Source: Oceanospirillaceae bacterium (GTDB lineage: Bacteria; Pseudomonadota; Gammaproteobacteria; Pseudomonadales; Balneatricaceae). Taken from it: a DNA stretch of 42,534 nt. The notes beneath the pieces are model-generated. The model saw only the letters and a list, made by a program, of their open reading frames with translations, was not told where the DNA came from and did no database searches. Position numbers and translations under genes: made by a program. Positions 7,502-15,608 of this stretch are shown here, piece by piece (position 1 is the stretch's first letter; each line of letters opens with the position of its first letter). The stretch lies in the NCBI GenBank assembly GCA_013373085.1, contig JABXIM010000175.1, positions 1-42,534 on the forward strand. The letters run 5' to 3'.

Positions 7502-9046
7502 TCAGTTGCCGACGTTCTCGGCGCCCTTGCGTATCTGCAGCTGGTACAGATCGTGGCGCCGGTCGCGCAGATTGGTCACCGACCCCTCGGCGCGCACCAC
7601 CTTGAGCTTGTCGAGGTCGAGATCCGAGAACATGATCATCTCGGTGTTCGGCGTGGTCTCGTTGAGCACCGCATCGTGCGGGAACATGAAGTCCGACGGC
7701 GAGAACACGGCTGACTGGGCATACTGGACATCGAGGTTGTCGACGCTCGGCAGGTTACCCACGCTACCCGCGATGCAGACATAACATTCGTTCTCGATCG
7801 CCCTTGCCTGGGCACAGTGGCGCACCCGCAGGTAGCTGTTCTTGGTGTCGGTCCAGAAAGGCACGAACAGCACCTCCATGCCACCGTCGGCCAGCAGTCG
7901 CGCCAACTCCGGAAACTCGACGTCGTAACAGATCAGGATGCCGATCTTGCCGGCGTCGGTCTCGAACACCTGCAGCCCCTCGCCTCCCTCGATGACCCAG
8001 TCGTTGCGTTCGTGGGGCGTGATGTGCAGCTTGCGCTGTTCCTCGCAGGTACCGTCGCGGTGACAAAGATAGGCCACGTTGTAGAGCCGTTCGTTCTCCA
8101 GCAACGGCATCGATCCGGTGATGATGTTGATGTTGTAGCTGACCGCCATCTGCATCATGGCCTCGCGGAACTGTTCCGTATAGCCGGCGAGATAGCGAAT
8201 CGCCTCGGTGCGCTGCGCCTGGTTGGTCAGCCCCATCAGGGCGCCGTTGAAAAACTCCGGGAACAGCACGAAATCGCTCTCGTACTCCGAGACCGTGTCG
8301 ACGAAATACTCGACCTGCTGCAGGATGTCCTCCACCGAGCGGATGGTCCTCATCTGCCACTGCACCACGCCGACGCGAATCTGCGTCTTGCGGGAACTGA
8401 TCGGCCGCTCCTCCGGCTCGTAAAGGATGTTGTCCCACTCCAGCAGGGTGGCATAGCCCTCGGATTTCTCGTCCTCCGGCAGGTAACGCCGCAACAGGCG
8501 CTTGACTGAGAAACTGTTGGACAGCTGGAAGCTGAGAATGGGGTCGTATATTTCCTTGCGCGAAACCTTGCCAATGTACTCCCGCGCAGACATTTCATTG
8601 CTGTACTGGTGGTAGTTCGGGATGCGCCCGCCGGCGAGAATGCCGCGAAGATTGAACTGGCGGCACAGTTCCTTGCGGGCGTCGTACAGGCGGCGGCCGA
8701 GCCGGTAACCCCGGTAGTCGGGGTGAATCAGCACATCGAGCCCGTACAGGGCATCGCCCTCGGGATCGACGTGAATTTCCTCCTGGCGGCCGATCAGGTC
8801 GTCATAGGTGTGGGGGTTGCTGAACTTCTGGTAGCTGACCAGCGCGGTCAGCGCAATGCCCACCACCTCCTCACCGTCGACCACGCATATCTGTCCTTCC
8901 GGAAACTCCTCCACCAATTGCTGGATGGTGGATTCGGGCCAGGCACCGCCGATATCGGGATAGACCAGGTCCATCAGCTTCTTGATCTGCGGATAGTCAC
9001 TTTCGGTGATGTTCCTCAGGCCTAGCTTGAGGTCTTCAAGACTCAT
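7502..9046 (-). CDS. Fused GNAT acetyltransferase-carbon-nitrogen hydrolase (nitrilase superfamily)
   Basis: A 514-residue two-domain cytoplasmic protein. Residues about 8-150 form a GNAT N-acetyltransferase domain with the acetyl-CoA loop R-G-Y-R-L-G at 112-117. Residues about 222-500 form a nitrilase-type amidohydrolase with the full catalytic triad: E264 (F-P-E-F), K339 (R-K-L-H) and C373 (I-C-Y-D). This fusion is a known but functionally undefined family. The natural reaction and the reason for linking acyl transfer to amide hydrolysis are unknown. The start ATG at 9046 has a strong GGAGG site. It is monocistronic by position: convergent with the gene on its 3' side and separated by 137 bases from the exporter operon behind it, a gap in which I see no convincing terminator. 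Confidence 0.95.
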   Translation of the reverse strand: MSLEDLKLGLRNITESDYPQIKKLMDLVYPDIGGAWPESTIQQLVEEFPEGQICVVDGEEVVGIALTALVSYQKFSNPHTYDDLIGRQEEIHVDPEGDALYGLDVLIHPDYRGYRLGRRLYDARKELCRQFNLRGILAGGRIPNYHQYSNEMSAREYIGKVSRKEIYDPILSFQLSNSFSVKRLLRRYLPEDEKSEGYATLLEWDNILYEPEERPISSRKTQIRVGVVQWQMRTIRSVEDILQQVEYFVDTVSEYESDFVLFPEFFNGALMGLTNQAQRTEAIRYLAGYTEQFREAMMQMAVSYNINIITGSMPLLENERLYNVAYLCHRDGTCEEQRKLHITPHERNDWVIEGGEGLQVFETDAGKIGILICYDVEFPELARLLADGGMEVLFVPFWTDTKNSYLRVRHCAQARAIENECYVCIAGSVGNLPSVDNLDVQYAQSAVFSPSDFMFPHDAVLNETTPNTEMIMFSDLDLDKLKVVRAEGSVTNLRDRRHDLYQLQIRKGAENVGN

Positions 9047-9183
9047 ACTGCCTCCGTCTTCATCCTTACACTCGTGGATTCAGATTACTGACCCGGCATG
9101 ACAACACCGGTTCGATAACTTGATGTCTGTACGCATCCGGCCCCGGGCGGCCGAAGCGCGGTCGATCCTGACCGTCGGTCCAT

Positions 9184-10287
9184 TCAGTCTAGCCGTTTGT
9201 GGAAACGCAACACCGCCGCGCCCATCGTCAGCAGAAAGAAACCGAGCAATGCCAGCACTTCGGGCCAGAGCTGCGCAAGGTCCGCGCCCCGCAGCATGAT
9301 GCCACGGATCAGGCGCACGAAGTGGGTCAGCGGCAGCCCTTCGGCGATCCAGCGTGCGACCTGCGGCATGCCGTCGAACGGGAACATGAAACCGGATAGC
9401 AGGATCGACGGCAGGAAAAAGAAAAAGGTCAGCTGGATGGCCTGGAACTGGGTGCCGACCAACGTCGAGATCATCAACCCGAGCCCGAGGTTCGAGGCGA
9501 TGAACAGCAACGACGCCAGGTACACGTCGGCCAGGGTGCCGTTGACCGGCACATGGAACAGCAGAGCCCCGAGCAAGACGATCAGCGTCACCTGGATCAA
9601 GCCGATCAATACGTAGGGCACGATCTTTCCCACCATCAGCTCCAGCGAACTGACCGGCGTGTTGATCAGCAGCTCGAGATTGCCGCCTTCGCGTTCGCGC
9701 ACCACCGCCACCGCGGTGAACATCACCATCGTCATGGTCAGGATGACGCCGATCAGCCCGGGCACCACAAACACCGATGAGCGCCTTTCCGGGTTATAGA
9801 AATTGCGCACCTCGAACAGCCGCGTCTCGGGCTCCTGCCGCGGCCGGGTGTCGTATTCGAACGGCATGGCCGTAAGGCTTCGGGCGGTCGACAGGATAAT
9901 CGGGTCGCTGCCATCGACCAGCAGCTGCACCGCGGGCCTGCCGTCCTGCTGCAGACGGTGACCGAAGTCCGGCGGAATCAGCACGCCGACATCGATCTGC
10001 CCCTCGTCGAGCAGTCGCTGAAGATCAGAACCGGCCGCCACTCTCAGGCCGATGCGCAGCACCTGAGAGGCCTCCAGTTCCGACTGCAGCTGGCGCGACA
10101 GCTCGGTGCCGGCCTGATCCGCGACCGCAGCGCGAAGCTCGCGCACGTCGGTGTTGATCGCATAGCCGAACAGGATGATCTGCATCATCGGAATACCGAA
10201 GATCATGCCGAACGTCAGGCGGTCCCGTCCAAGGTGCAGCACCTCCTTGTACAGGATCGCAAGCAGTCGCTGCAGCGCCAGCATCAT
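9184..10287 (-). CDS. ABC-2 type exporter permease (YhhJ/YbhR-like)
   Basis: Inner-membrane permease of an ABC exporter, 367 residues. TM1 lies near 25-45, followed by an extracytoplasmic domain of about 130 residues, then about five helices in the C-terminal half. The segment V-R-E-R-E-G-G-N-L-E-L-L-x-N-T-P-V just after TM2 is the usual ABC-2 permease motif. Its ATG (10287) overlaps the ATPase stop as ATGA, so the two are translationally coupled. Only one permease gene is present, as in the E. coli YhiI-YhiH-YhhJ layout; YbhG-F-S-R has two. It probably works as a homodimer. The substrate is unknown; relatives export drugs or lipophilic compounds. Confidence 0.93.
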   Translation of the reverse strand: MMLALQRLLAILYKEVLHLGRDRLTFGMIFGIPMMQIILFGYAINTDVRELRAAVADQAGTELSRQLQSELEASQVLRIGLRVAAGSDLQRLLDEGQIDVGVLIPPDFGHRLQQDGRPAVQLLVDGSDPIILSTARSLTAMPFEYDTRPRQEPETRLFEVRNFYNPERRSSVFVVPGLIGVILTMTMVMFTAVAVVREREGGNLELLINTPVSSLELMVGKIVPYVLIGLIQVTLIVLLGALLFHVPVNGTLADVYLASLLFIASNLGLGLMISTLVGTQFQAIQLTFFFFLPSILLSGFMFPFDGMPQVARWIAEGLPLTHFVRLIRGIMLRGADLAQLWPEVLALLGFFLLTMGAAVLRFHKRLD

Positions 10288-11231
10288 CCCTCCCCCCGGC
10301 CTGCGGCGCTATGACGGGTAACCACGACGAATACATCCTCGAGGCTGGGCTCGACTTCTCGACAATCGGCATTGATGCCTGCACCGGTCAGCGCACTCTC
10401 GACCCGCTCGACCGGTTCCGTCACGGCGCGACTCACCAGCACCCGCTGCCGACTGCCCAGCTGAGTGATGCTGAGAATCCGCGAGTCCGCCGACAGCAGT
10501 TGCTGCACCTGCCGCGGCCGCTCCGACTCCACCGTCACGACGCGACAGTCGATACTCGCCATCAACTCGACAGGAGCACCGTCCGCCACCAGCACGCCCT
10601 GATCCAGGATCGCCAACCGGTGGCAGCGTTCGGCTTCATCCATGTAGTGGGTCGATACCAGGATGGTGGTGCCGTCTTCGACCAGCGCAAACAGCGCATC
10701 CCAGAAATCTCGCCTTGTCTGGGGATCCACTGCGCTGGTCGGCTCATCGAGCAGCAGCAGCTCCGGCTGGTGTAGCGTCGCCGCGGCCAGCGCCAGGCGC
10801 TGACGCTGGCCGCCGCTGAGCTCGCGGGCGAACTGTCGCTCCAGCGGTTCGAGCCGGAACTGTTGCATGACCTGATCGATACGGGTGCGCAGCCGGCTCC
10901 CTGAAAGGCCATAGATACGAGCGATAAAACGCAGATTCTCGATGACTCGCATATCGCCGTAGAGCGAGAAACGCTGCGTCATGTAGCCGATTTTCCGCTT
11001 CAGCAGCTCGGCTTCGGCCGGCACCTCGTGGCCCAGCACGCGCGCGCTGCCCTCGCTCGGCAGCAGCAGTCCGCAGAGCAGCCGGATGGTGGTCGATTTG
11101 CCGGAGCCGTTGGGCCCGAGGAAGCCGTAAACCTGCCCCCGCGGCACCTGCAGATTGAGCCGATTGACCGCGACCAGATCACCGAAACGTCGGGTCAGAT
11201 CCCGCGCCTCGATCACGACGTCTCCGCTCAA
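10284..11231 (-). CDS. ABC exporter ATP-binding protein
   Basis: ATPase subunit of the exporter, 315 residues, on the cytoplasmic face of the inner membrane. Walker A G-P-N-G-S-G-K-S at 39-46, the Q-loop near Q86, signature L-S-G-G-Q at 138-142, Walker B L-L-L-L-D-E-P at 158-164, and the H-loop histidine H195. An extra domain of about 90 residues after the nucleotide-binding domain is common in exporters of the CcmA/YbhF/drug-resistance group. It is a single-cassette protein, unlike the two-cassette YbhF. It overlaps both neighbours by ATGA (with the adaptor stop at 11228 and the permease start at 10287), which fits one coupled operon making a stoichiometric complex. Confidence 0.95.
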   Translation of the reverse strand: MSGDVVIEARDLTRRFGDLVAVNRLNLQVPRGQVYGFLGPNGSGKSTTIRLLCGLLLPSEGSARVLGHEVPAEAELLKRKIGYMTQRFSLYGDMRVIENLRFIARIYGLSGSRLRTRIDQVMQQFRLEPLERQFARELSGGQRQRLALAAATLHQPELLLLDEPTSAVDPQTRRDFWDALFALVEDGTTILVSTHYMDEAERCHRLAILDQGVLVADGAPVELMASIDCRVVTVESERPRQVQQLLSADSRILSITQLGSRQRVLVSRAVTEPVERVESALTGAGINADCREVEPSLEDVFVVVTRHSAAGRGEG

Positions 11232-12205
11232 GGCGATACCCCGGGAAAGCTGACGCGTACCGGAAGGCCGCCCGGCAAACGCGCCAGACCGTCGCCTTCG
11301 AGCTCGACTTCGGCCACGAAGCTGAGGCGCGAGCGGTCGCGTTCGGTCAGCGACTCGAATGGCGTGAAGCTCGGGTCGGAACTGATACGCCGGATGCGGC
11401 CGTCGAAGTCGCCGTCGAGACCATCGACGCTAATCCGGGCCGCATCGCCCACCCCCAGCGACGCCCGCATCGGTTCCGGCACGTAAACGCGGGCATAGGG
11501 AGCGGGCCCCGTCAGCAGCACCGCGATCACCTTGCCGGCGGGCGGCCGCTCACCCACCTCGAACGGCAGTTCATCGAGCAGGCCCGCGCGCGGTGCGCGG
11601 ACACTCAAACGCTCCAGCGTCAGATTCAGTTGCTGCGTCAGGGCCCGGGCCTGAGCCACCCGTGCCCGGGCCTGATCGAGCTCCTCACGGGTGGCGCCGT
11701 TCTGCAGCTCCTCGAGTTCGGCGCGCGCCACCGCCAGCGCCGCGCGGCTGGCCGAGCGACGGGTACGGGCCAGGTCCAGAGCCTCTTCACTGGCGAGATT
11801 GCGACGCTGCAGCGACTGCAGCCGCGTCAACTCCCGGCCCGCATTGTCCGCCTCGGCTTCGGCACCCGCCAGGCGCGCCTGCGCGGCCGATATTCGCTCG
11901 GGACGCGGTCCACGCTCGAGTTCCGCCAGCCTCGCCGCAGCCTCGTCCTGCGTCGCCCGGGCCTGCGCCAGCTGCGCCGCAACCCGGCGGTCATCCTGCT
12001 GCAGCACCGCCGCACCGGCCTCGAGCCGTTCACCCTCGCGGGCGACGATGGTCATGATCGGCTCGTCGAGTTCGGCAATCAGCTCGACCCGATCCCACGC
12101 CAGTTCACCGTTCAGCGTGGCGTCCTGGGGCCCCAGACAACCGACCAGAACGAGCGTGATCCACAGTCCTGCGATACACCGGAAAAATCTTGTCATCCTG
12201 TCCAT
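11228..12205 (-). CDS. HlyD-family periplasmic adaptor, predicted lipoprotein
   Basis: Membrane-fusion protein expected to link the ABC exporter to an outer-membrane channel. 325 residues from ATG 12205. The N-terminus is a lipoprotein signal (L-V-G-C with the acylated cysteine at 23). A beta-barrel/biotinyl-lipoyl half motif (E-P-I-M-x-I-V-A-x-E-G-E-x-L) follows, then a long Ala/Arg/Glu-rich coiled coil (about residues 65-185), then the second lipoyl half and barrel. A longer frame from GTG 12283 would place about 26 residues before the signal, so it was not used. First gene of the adaptor-ATPase-permease operon. The lipid anchor is typical of RND adaptors but less usual for this ABC group. 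No outer-membrane factor gene is in the window. Confidence 0.9.
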   Translation of the reverse strand: MDRMTRFFRCIAGLWITLVLVGCLGPQDATLNGELAWDRVELIAELDEPIMTIVAREGERLEAGAAVLQQDDRRVAAQLAQARATQDEAAARLAELERGPRPERISAAQARLAGAEAEADNAGRELTRLQSLQRRNLASEEALDLARTRRSASRAALAVARAELEELQNGATREELDQARARVAQARALTQQLNLTLERLSVRAPRAGLLDELPFEVGERPPAGKVIAVLLTGPAPYARVYVPEPMRASLGVGDAARISVDGLDGDFDGRIRRISSDPSFTPFESLTERDRSRLSFVAEVELEGDGLARLPGGLPVRVSFPGVSP

Positions 12206-12308
12206 AGTCAAGCCTGAATTCTCACTGGCTATCGCTATCAGAACTATTCCCGAAAGGCCTGCAACTGGATAAAATCTGCGCACCTTAGGCCGCTGAGCTT
12301 GCCATTGA

Positions 12309-13133
12309 ATGAAACTGGTGTCCTTTGACGCTTTCCGTACCCTGCGTCTGCCTGAAACTAACTATATCAAGCCTGAGCTGTTCTTTACCCATCTCACAGA
12401 CGTGCGCGAAGCAGATTGGGTGCTGTTCCCGGAATACTGGCAGATTAATTCGCTGGTCTTTGGCCTGAAGCGTCGCATCTTTCCGAGCATGGCGTCCTAC
12501 CTTATCGGCCACAACAAGATCGAGATGACCCGCGCCTTCATGGCCGTGGCGCCCGAACATGTCCCCTGGACGCTGATGGCGGCGAACGATCCGACCTCGG
12601 CGGAGGAACTCTGGCAACAGATGGCGCTGCCGTTCGTGGCCAAGATACCGAAAAGCTCAATGGGCGAAGGGGTGTTCCTGATCGAAAACCGCGACGACTG
12701 GCAACGCTATCTGGCGCTGACCCCCAGCCTCTACGTACAGGAGTGGCTGCCGATCGACCGCGATCTGCGGATTGTCTGGATCGGCGACCGGGTGCTCGGC
12801 GGCTTCTGGCGCCGACAATCCGAGCAGGGATTCCACAACAACCTGTCACGTGGCGGCCAGATCGACCGCAGTCCGCTGCCGCCGGCCGCCGTCGAACTGG
12901 TCCGGCGCCTGGCAACGGCACTGGAGATCGACCACGCCGGCTTCGATATCGCCATGGTCGACGGCTATCCGTTCGTACTGGAATTCAACCGGTTGTTCGG
13001 CAATCGTGGTCTGGGTTCCCTGAACGCCGAAATCCCCTACGCGATTCTCGACTACCTGCAGCGCCAGAGCGACTGCAACGACCCCGATGACGACCCGTTG
13101 AAACCGACGCCGGTCTGGCCACTCGCAGTCTGA
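12309..13133 (+). CDS. RimK-like ATP-grasp domain protein
   Basis: A 274-residue cytoplasmic protein of the ATP-grasp superfamily, which forms carboxylate-amine (peptide-like) bonds through an acyl-phosphate. Visible elements are the A-K-I-P-x-S-x-M-G-E-G glycine loop near 112-122, the Y-V-Q-E-W-L adenine-site strand followed by D-R-D-L-R-I-V-W-I-G, the H-N-N-L-S-R-G-G segment, and the metal-binding end F-V-L-E-F-N-R with N-R-G-L. These match RimK/YheC-like ligases. The N-terminal about 90 residues are less typical. The substrate is unknown; relatives add glutamate to ribosomal protein S6 or small metabolites. The ATG at 12309 has only a weak ribosome site. Its promoter would share the 100-bp divergent region with the exporter operon, so joint regulation is possible. 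Confidence 0.85.
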   Translation: MKLVSFDAFRTLRLPETNYIKPELFFTHLTDVREADWVLFPEYWQINSLVFGLKRRIFPSMASYLIGHNKIEMTRAFMAVAPEHVPWTLMAANDPTSAEELWQQMALPFVAKIPKSSMGEGVFLIENRDDWQRYLALTPSLYVQEWLPIDRDLRIVWIGDRVLGGFWRRQSEQGFHNNLSRGGQIDRSPLPPAAVELVRRLATALEIDHAGFDIAMVDGYPFVLEFNRLFGNRGLGSLNAEIPYAILDYLQRQSDCNDPDDDPLKPTPVWPLAV

Positions 13134-13322
13134 TCGACATATTGAATCGGTAAAGACCTACCGCTCAGAATCATGCCGTGCAGCGATGGCTTCATGGCCT
13201 CAGCCCGGCCAGGGGGGCGGCGGCGACGGTATCGCTACCCTGGTTGTCCCCCTCGTTTCAGGCTGCCCTCCGGGTGTCGCCCCAATATGGGGCAAATGAT
13301 CAAAAAGAGTGCAAGAACAGGG
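13134..13322. other. Non-coding stretch upstream of the EamA leader
   Basis: No gene can be supported here. A frame opening at 13173 runs into the leader ORF but reads as Arg/Pro-rich junk. A small hairpin GCCCC-AATAT-GGGGC (about 13279-13293) precedes the leader promoter. It may mark the end of the ATP-grasp transcript, although no T run follows. Confidence 0.4.
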
Positions 13323-13352
13323 TTGACCAAACCGTCAAACATCGCGCATGAT
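13323..13352 (+). promoter_or_regulatory. Candidate promoter of the EamA leader transcript
   Basis: TTGACC (13323-13328) and CATGAT (13347-13352) are spaced 18 bases apart. The region just before it is A-rich, unlike its surroundings. Transcription would begin near 13359, about 20 bases before the leader ORF start. Confidence 0.45.
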
Positions 13353-13379
13353 GCCGGTTCACTGTACTGGAAATACCCC

Positions 13380-13469
13380 ATGAACCTGCGACCGCATAAC
13401 AGCATTGCCGCCCCCGTCCAACTGGCCCTTGTGGCCCGCTGGATGCGGCCGTCTGCGGTCGGGAGTTAA
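13380..13469 (+). CDS. Putative 29-residue leader peptide upstream of the EamA transporters
   Basis: A short frame from ATG 13380 to TAA 13467-13469 (begins M-N-L-R-P-H-N, ends P-S-A-V-G-S). A GGAAA site lies 6 bases before the start. It sits between a plausible promoter and a strong terminator, the classic attenuator arrangement. The middle of the peptide is rich in Ala, Val and Leu (A-A-P-V-Q-L-A-L-V-A-R-W). There is no run of one amino acid that would identify the signal. RNA segments inside the ORF can pair with each other and with the terminator's left arm (see findings). Not recognised as a known leader. Confidence 0.45.
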   Translation: MNLRPHNSIAAPVQLALVARWMRPSAVGS

Positions 13470-13492
13470 CCGGTTCCAGTCAGTTACCGGTT
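13468..13492 (+). other. Small hairpin between leader ORF and terminator
   Basis: A perfect 7-bp stem, AACCGGT (13468-13474) with ACCGGTT (13486-13492), has an 11-base loop and is followed by two further T. It overlaps the leader stop codon, so a ribosome terminating there would melt it. Confidence 0.5.
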
Positions 13493-13496
13493 TTCC

Positions 13497-13533
13497 GAGG
13501 CCGCAGCGCTAATGCCTGCGGCCTCTTCTTTTA
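13497..13533 (+). terminator. Intrinsic terminator (attenuator) ahead of the EamA genes
   Basis: A perfect 10-bp GC-rich stem (13497-13506 with 13516-13525) and a 9-base loop are followed by TTCTTTTAT. It lies 64 bases before the first EamA start codon with no gene between, so it must be read through for expression from the upstream promoter. This placement suggests regulation rather than simple termination. Confidence 0.8.
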
Positions 13534-13596
13534 TGGGCCCGGGCATGCCAAGCGTCGGAAACAGGACGTTTCCACTATTCAACTGGGAGAGAGAAG

Positions 13597-14490
13597 ATGT
13601 CCGTGCCAAGTGCCTACCTGGCCGTTCTGGTGATCTGGGCCACGACCCCGCTGGGTGTCGCCTGGAGCAGCGAAACCGTACACCCGTTGATGGCCGCCTG
13701 GCTGCGCATGGCGATTGCCGCGCTGCTGGGCTGGCTACTGGTGCGCGCGTTGCGACTGGAACTGCCCTGGCATCGGGCGGCGCTGCGCTCCTATGCCTGC
13801 GCGACTCTGGGCATCTTCGGCGCCATGGCCGCAACCTACACGGCGGTTCAGTACATCCCGTCGGGCCTCATTTCGGTGATCTTCGGGCTGTCGCCGATCA
13901 TCTCGGCCCTGCTGGCGCAGCTGCTGCTGAAGGAAGCGCCCTTCGCTCCGCATCGCTGGCTTGCATGCGTACTGGGCCTGGCCGGTCTCGGCTGGATCTT
14001 CCTTGACGGTGCAACACTGGGCCCCGGCAGCTGGCCCGGCGTCGCCCTGCTGTTGCTGGCAGCCCTGCTGTTCAGCCTCAGTGGCGTGATGGTCAAGCGC
14101 GAGGCGCTGGCGATACATCCGCTGTCCCAGACCGTCGGTGCGCTGGTGTTGAGTCTGCCCGCCTACGGCCTGCTCTGGGCACTGCTGGATGGCTCGGCAC
14201 CGCAGCTCGACTTTTCCAGTCACTCGCCCTGGGCGATTCTGTATCTGGCGGTGTTCGGCTCGCTGGTCGGCTTTGTCAGCTACTTCCACGTCCTCAGTCG
14301 GCTGTCACCGAGTACGGTGGCGCTGGTGACGTTGATTACGCCGGTGTTTGCGCTGCTGTTGGGCAGCTGGCTCAACCATGAAGTCGTCGGCACCTCGACC
14401 TGGACCGGCACCGCGGTGATTCTGGCCGGACTGTCGGTCTTTTTCTGGGGCGACCGGCTGCGGCTGCCGCTGCCCGACCTGCGCCGCTGA
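13597..14490 (+). CDS. EamA-family (DMT) transporter, first copy
   Basis: Inner-membrane transporter of the drug/metabolite superfamily, 297 residues, with about ten hydrophobic helices in two EamA repeats (about 5-135 and 145-285). Relatives such as RhtA and YedA export amino acids or other metabolites. The substrate here is unknown. Features include the repeat-1 end I-S-A-L-L-A-Q-L-L-L-K-E near 100-111 and the repeat-2 T-P-V-F-A-L-L-L-G near 251-259. A strong GGGAGAGAG site precedes the ATG. It lies behind a leader ORF and terminator and is followed by a second EamA gene after 87 bases, so expression is probably attenuator-controlled. Confidence 0.92.
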   Translation: MSVPSAYLAVLVIWATTPLGVAWSSETVHPLMAAWLRMAIAALLGWLLVRALRLELPWHRAALRSYACATLGIFGAMAATYTAVQYIPSGLISVIFGLSPIISALLAQLLLKEAPFAPHRWLACVLGLAGLGWIFLDGATLGPGSWPGVALLLLAALLFSLSGVMVKREALAIHPLSQTVGALVLSLPAYGLLWALLDGSAPQLDFSSHSPWAILYLAVFGSLVGFVSYFHVLSRLSPSTVALVTLITPVFALLLGSWLNHEVVGTSTWTGTAVILAGLSVFFWGDRLRLPLPDLRR

Positions 14491-14533
14491 TACACCGGGC
14501 AGACGTCAGCGACGCCTGCCACTGCTGTTACCC

Positions 14534-14553
14534 GGCCGGCTCCCAAGCCGGCC
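14534..14553 (+). other. Intergenic hairpin between the two EamA genes
   Basis: A perfect 8-bp GC-only stem GGCCGGCT / AGCCGGCC with a 4-base loop lies about 25 bases before the second EamA start. With no T run it is more likely an RNA-stabilising or expression-tuning element than a terminator. Confidence 0.5.
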
Positions 14554-14577
14554 ACCGTACATAGGAATGTTGCAACG

Positions 14578-15489
14578 ATGCTGACAACACAGAACCGGAT
14601 GGCCATAGGCGCCGGATTCGACAACCCCCATGCCCGCGGCATGCTGATCGCCGCCGGCGGAGTGCTGGTGCTGAGCTTCGACGCGCTGCTGATCCGGCTC
14701 GCGGACAGCTCCGCCTGGAACGTCTTATTCTGGCGCGGCTGGTTCGTCTGCCTGTCGACAATGCTGCTCGGTATCTGCCTGCGGCACCGGCAGCAGTGGC
14801 CCGACAGCCCGGTGCTCTGGGCCATCGCCATTGCCACCGGCGTCGCCTACGGTATCAATGCCAGTCTGTTCGTGTTTTCGATCAGCCATACCAGCGCCGC
14901 CAACACCGTTGTGATCCTGGCCAGTTCGCCACTGTTCGCTGCACTTTTCTCGCGAATATTCCTCGGCGAGAAGGTCAAGCGCCGTACCCTGGTGTCCATT
15001 ATCGTGTCGATCGCCGGCGTGCTGGTGGTGTTTGCCGGATCCGGCGGGGGCGGCGGCCACTGGCAGGGCGACCTGGCAGCACTGGTACTGGCGATCGGCA
15101 TGGGCGCCATGTTCACCCTGCTGCGACGTTTGCCGAGCTTGCCTAGGCTACCGCTAATCGCGCTTTCGGGCGCCGTCGCCGGACTGATCAGCTGGCCACT
15201 GGCCGAGCCGTTGTCGTTGCCCGCCGAAAGCTACGGCTGGCTGGCGCTGATGGGGCTGGTACAGATCCCGCTGGCGACAATGCTGATCTGGACCGCGCCG
15301 AAGTACCTGCCGTCGGCCGAGGTCAGCCTGTTCATGCTGATCGAGACCGTGCTCGGGCCGATCTGGGTCTGGCTGGTGCTCGGCGAGACCACTTCGGTGT
15401 ACACCCTTGTCGGTGGCGCCGCCATCCTCGGCGCGATCGGCGGCAATACCTGGATCGCCCTGAGTCAAAACCGGCGGCGCTACGGCTGA
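14578..15489 (+). CDS. EamA-family (DMT) transporter, second copy
   Basis: Second drug/metabolite-superfamily inner-membrane transporter, 303 residues with about ten helices. The first repeat ends with the S-S-P-L-F-A-A-L-F-S-R-I-F-L-G-E-K motif near 116-132. The second contains P-K-Y-L-P-S-A-E-V-S-L and L-V-L-G-E. It is only distantly similar to the preceding gene, so this looks like two different DMT members placed together rather than a recent duplication. It may be exporting a related compound or forming a heteromeric pair (inference). The start at 14578 has a weak, distant AGGA site. M8 at 14599 is an alternative that removes a short polar head. Confidence 0.9.
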   Translation: MLTTQNRMAIGAGFDNPHARGMLIAAGGVLVLSFDALLIRLADSSAWNVLFWRGWFVCLSTMLLGICLRHRQQWPDSPVLWAIAIATGVAYGINASLFVFSISHTSAANTVVILASSPLFAALFSRIFLGEKVKRRTLVSIIVSIAGVLVVFAGSGGGGGHWQGDLAALVLAIGMGAMFTLLRRLPSLPRLPLIALSGAVAGLISWPLAEPLSLPAESYGWLALMGLVQIPLATMLIWTAPKYLPSAEVSLFMLIETVLGPIWVWLVLGETTSVYTLVGGAAILGAIGGNTWIALSQNRRRYG

Positions 15490-15608
15490 AAGGCCGGCGC
15501 CGGCCAACTGCGATGCCGGGCAGGACATCATATTGCTCAGACGCAGACCGGAGTCTCGGCGACATCAGCACAACGCTGACGTATTCACAGGCGCTTTTAC
15601 TGCATGAC

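Noticed and set aside
13173-13469. A 98-codon frame that includes the leader ORF
   Set aside because: Its first 69 codons read as Arg/Gly/Pro-rich noise and cross the promoter; only the last 29 codons, from 13380, have the right context.
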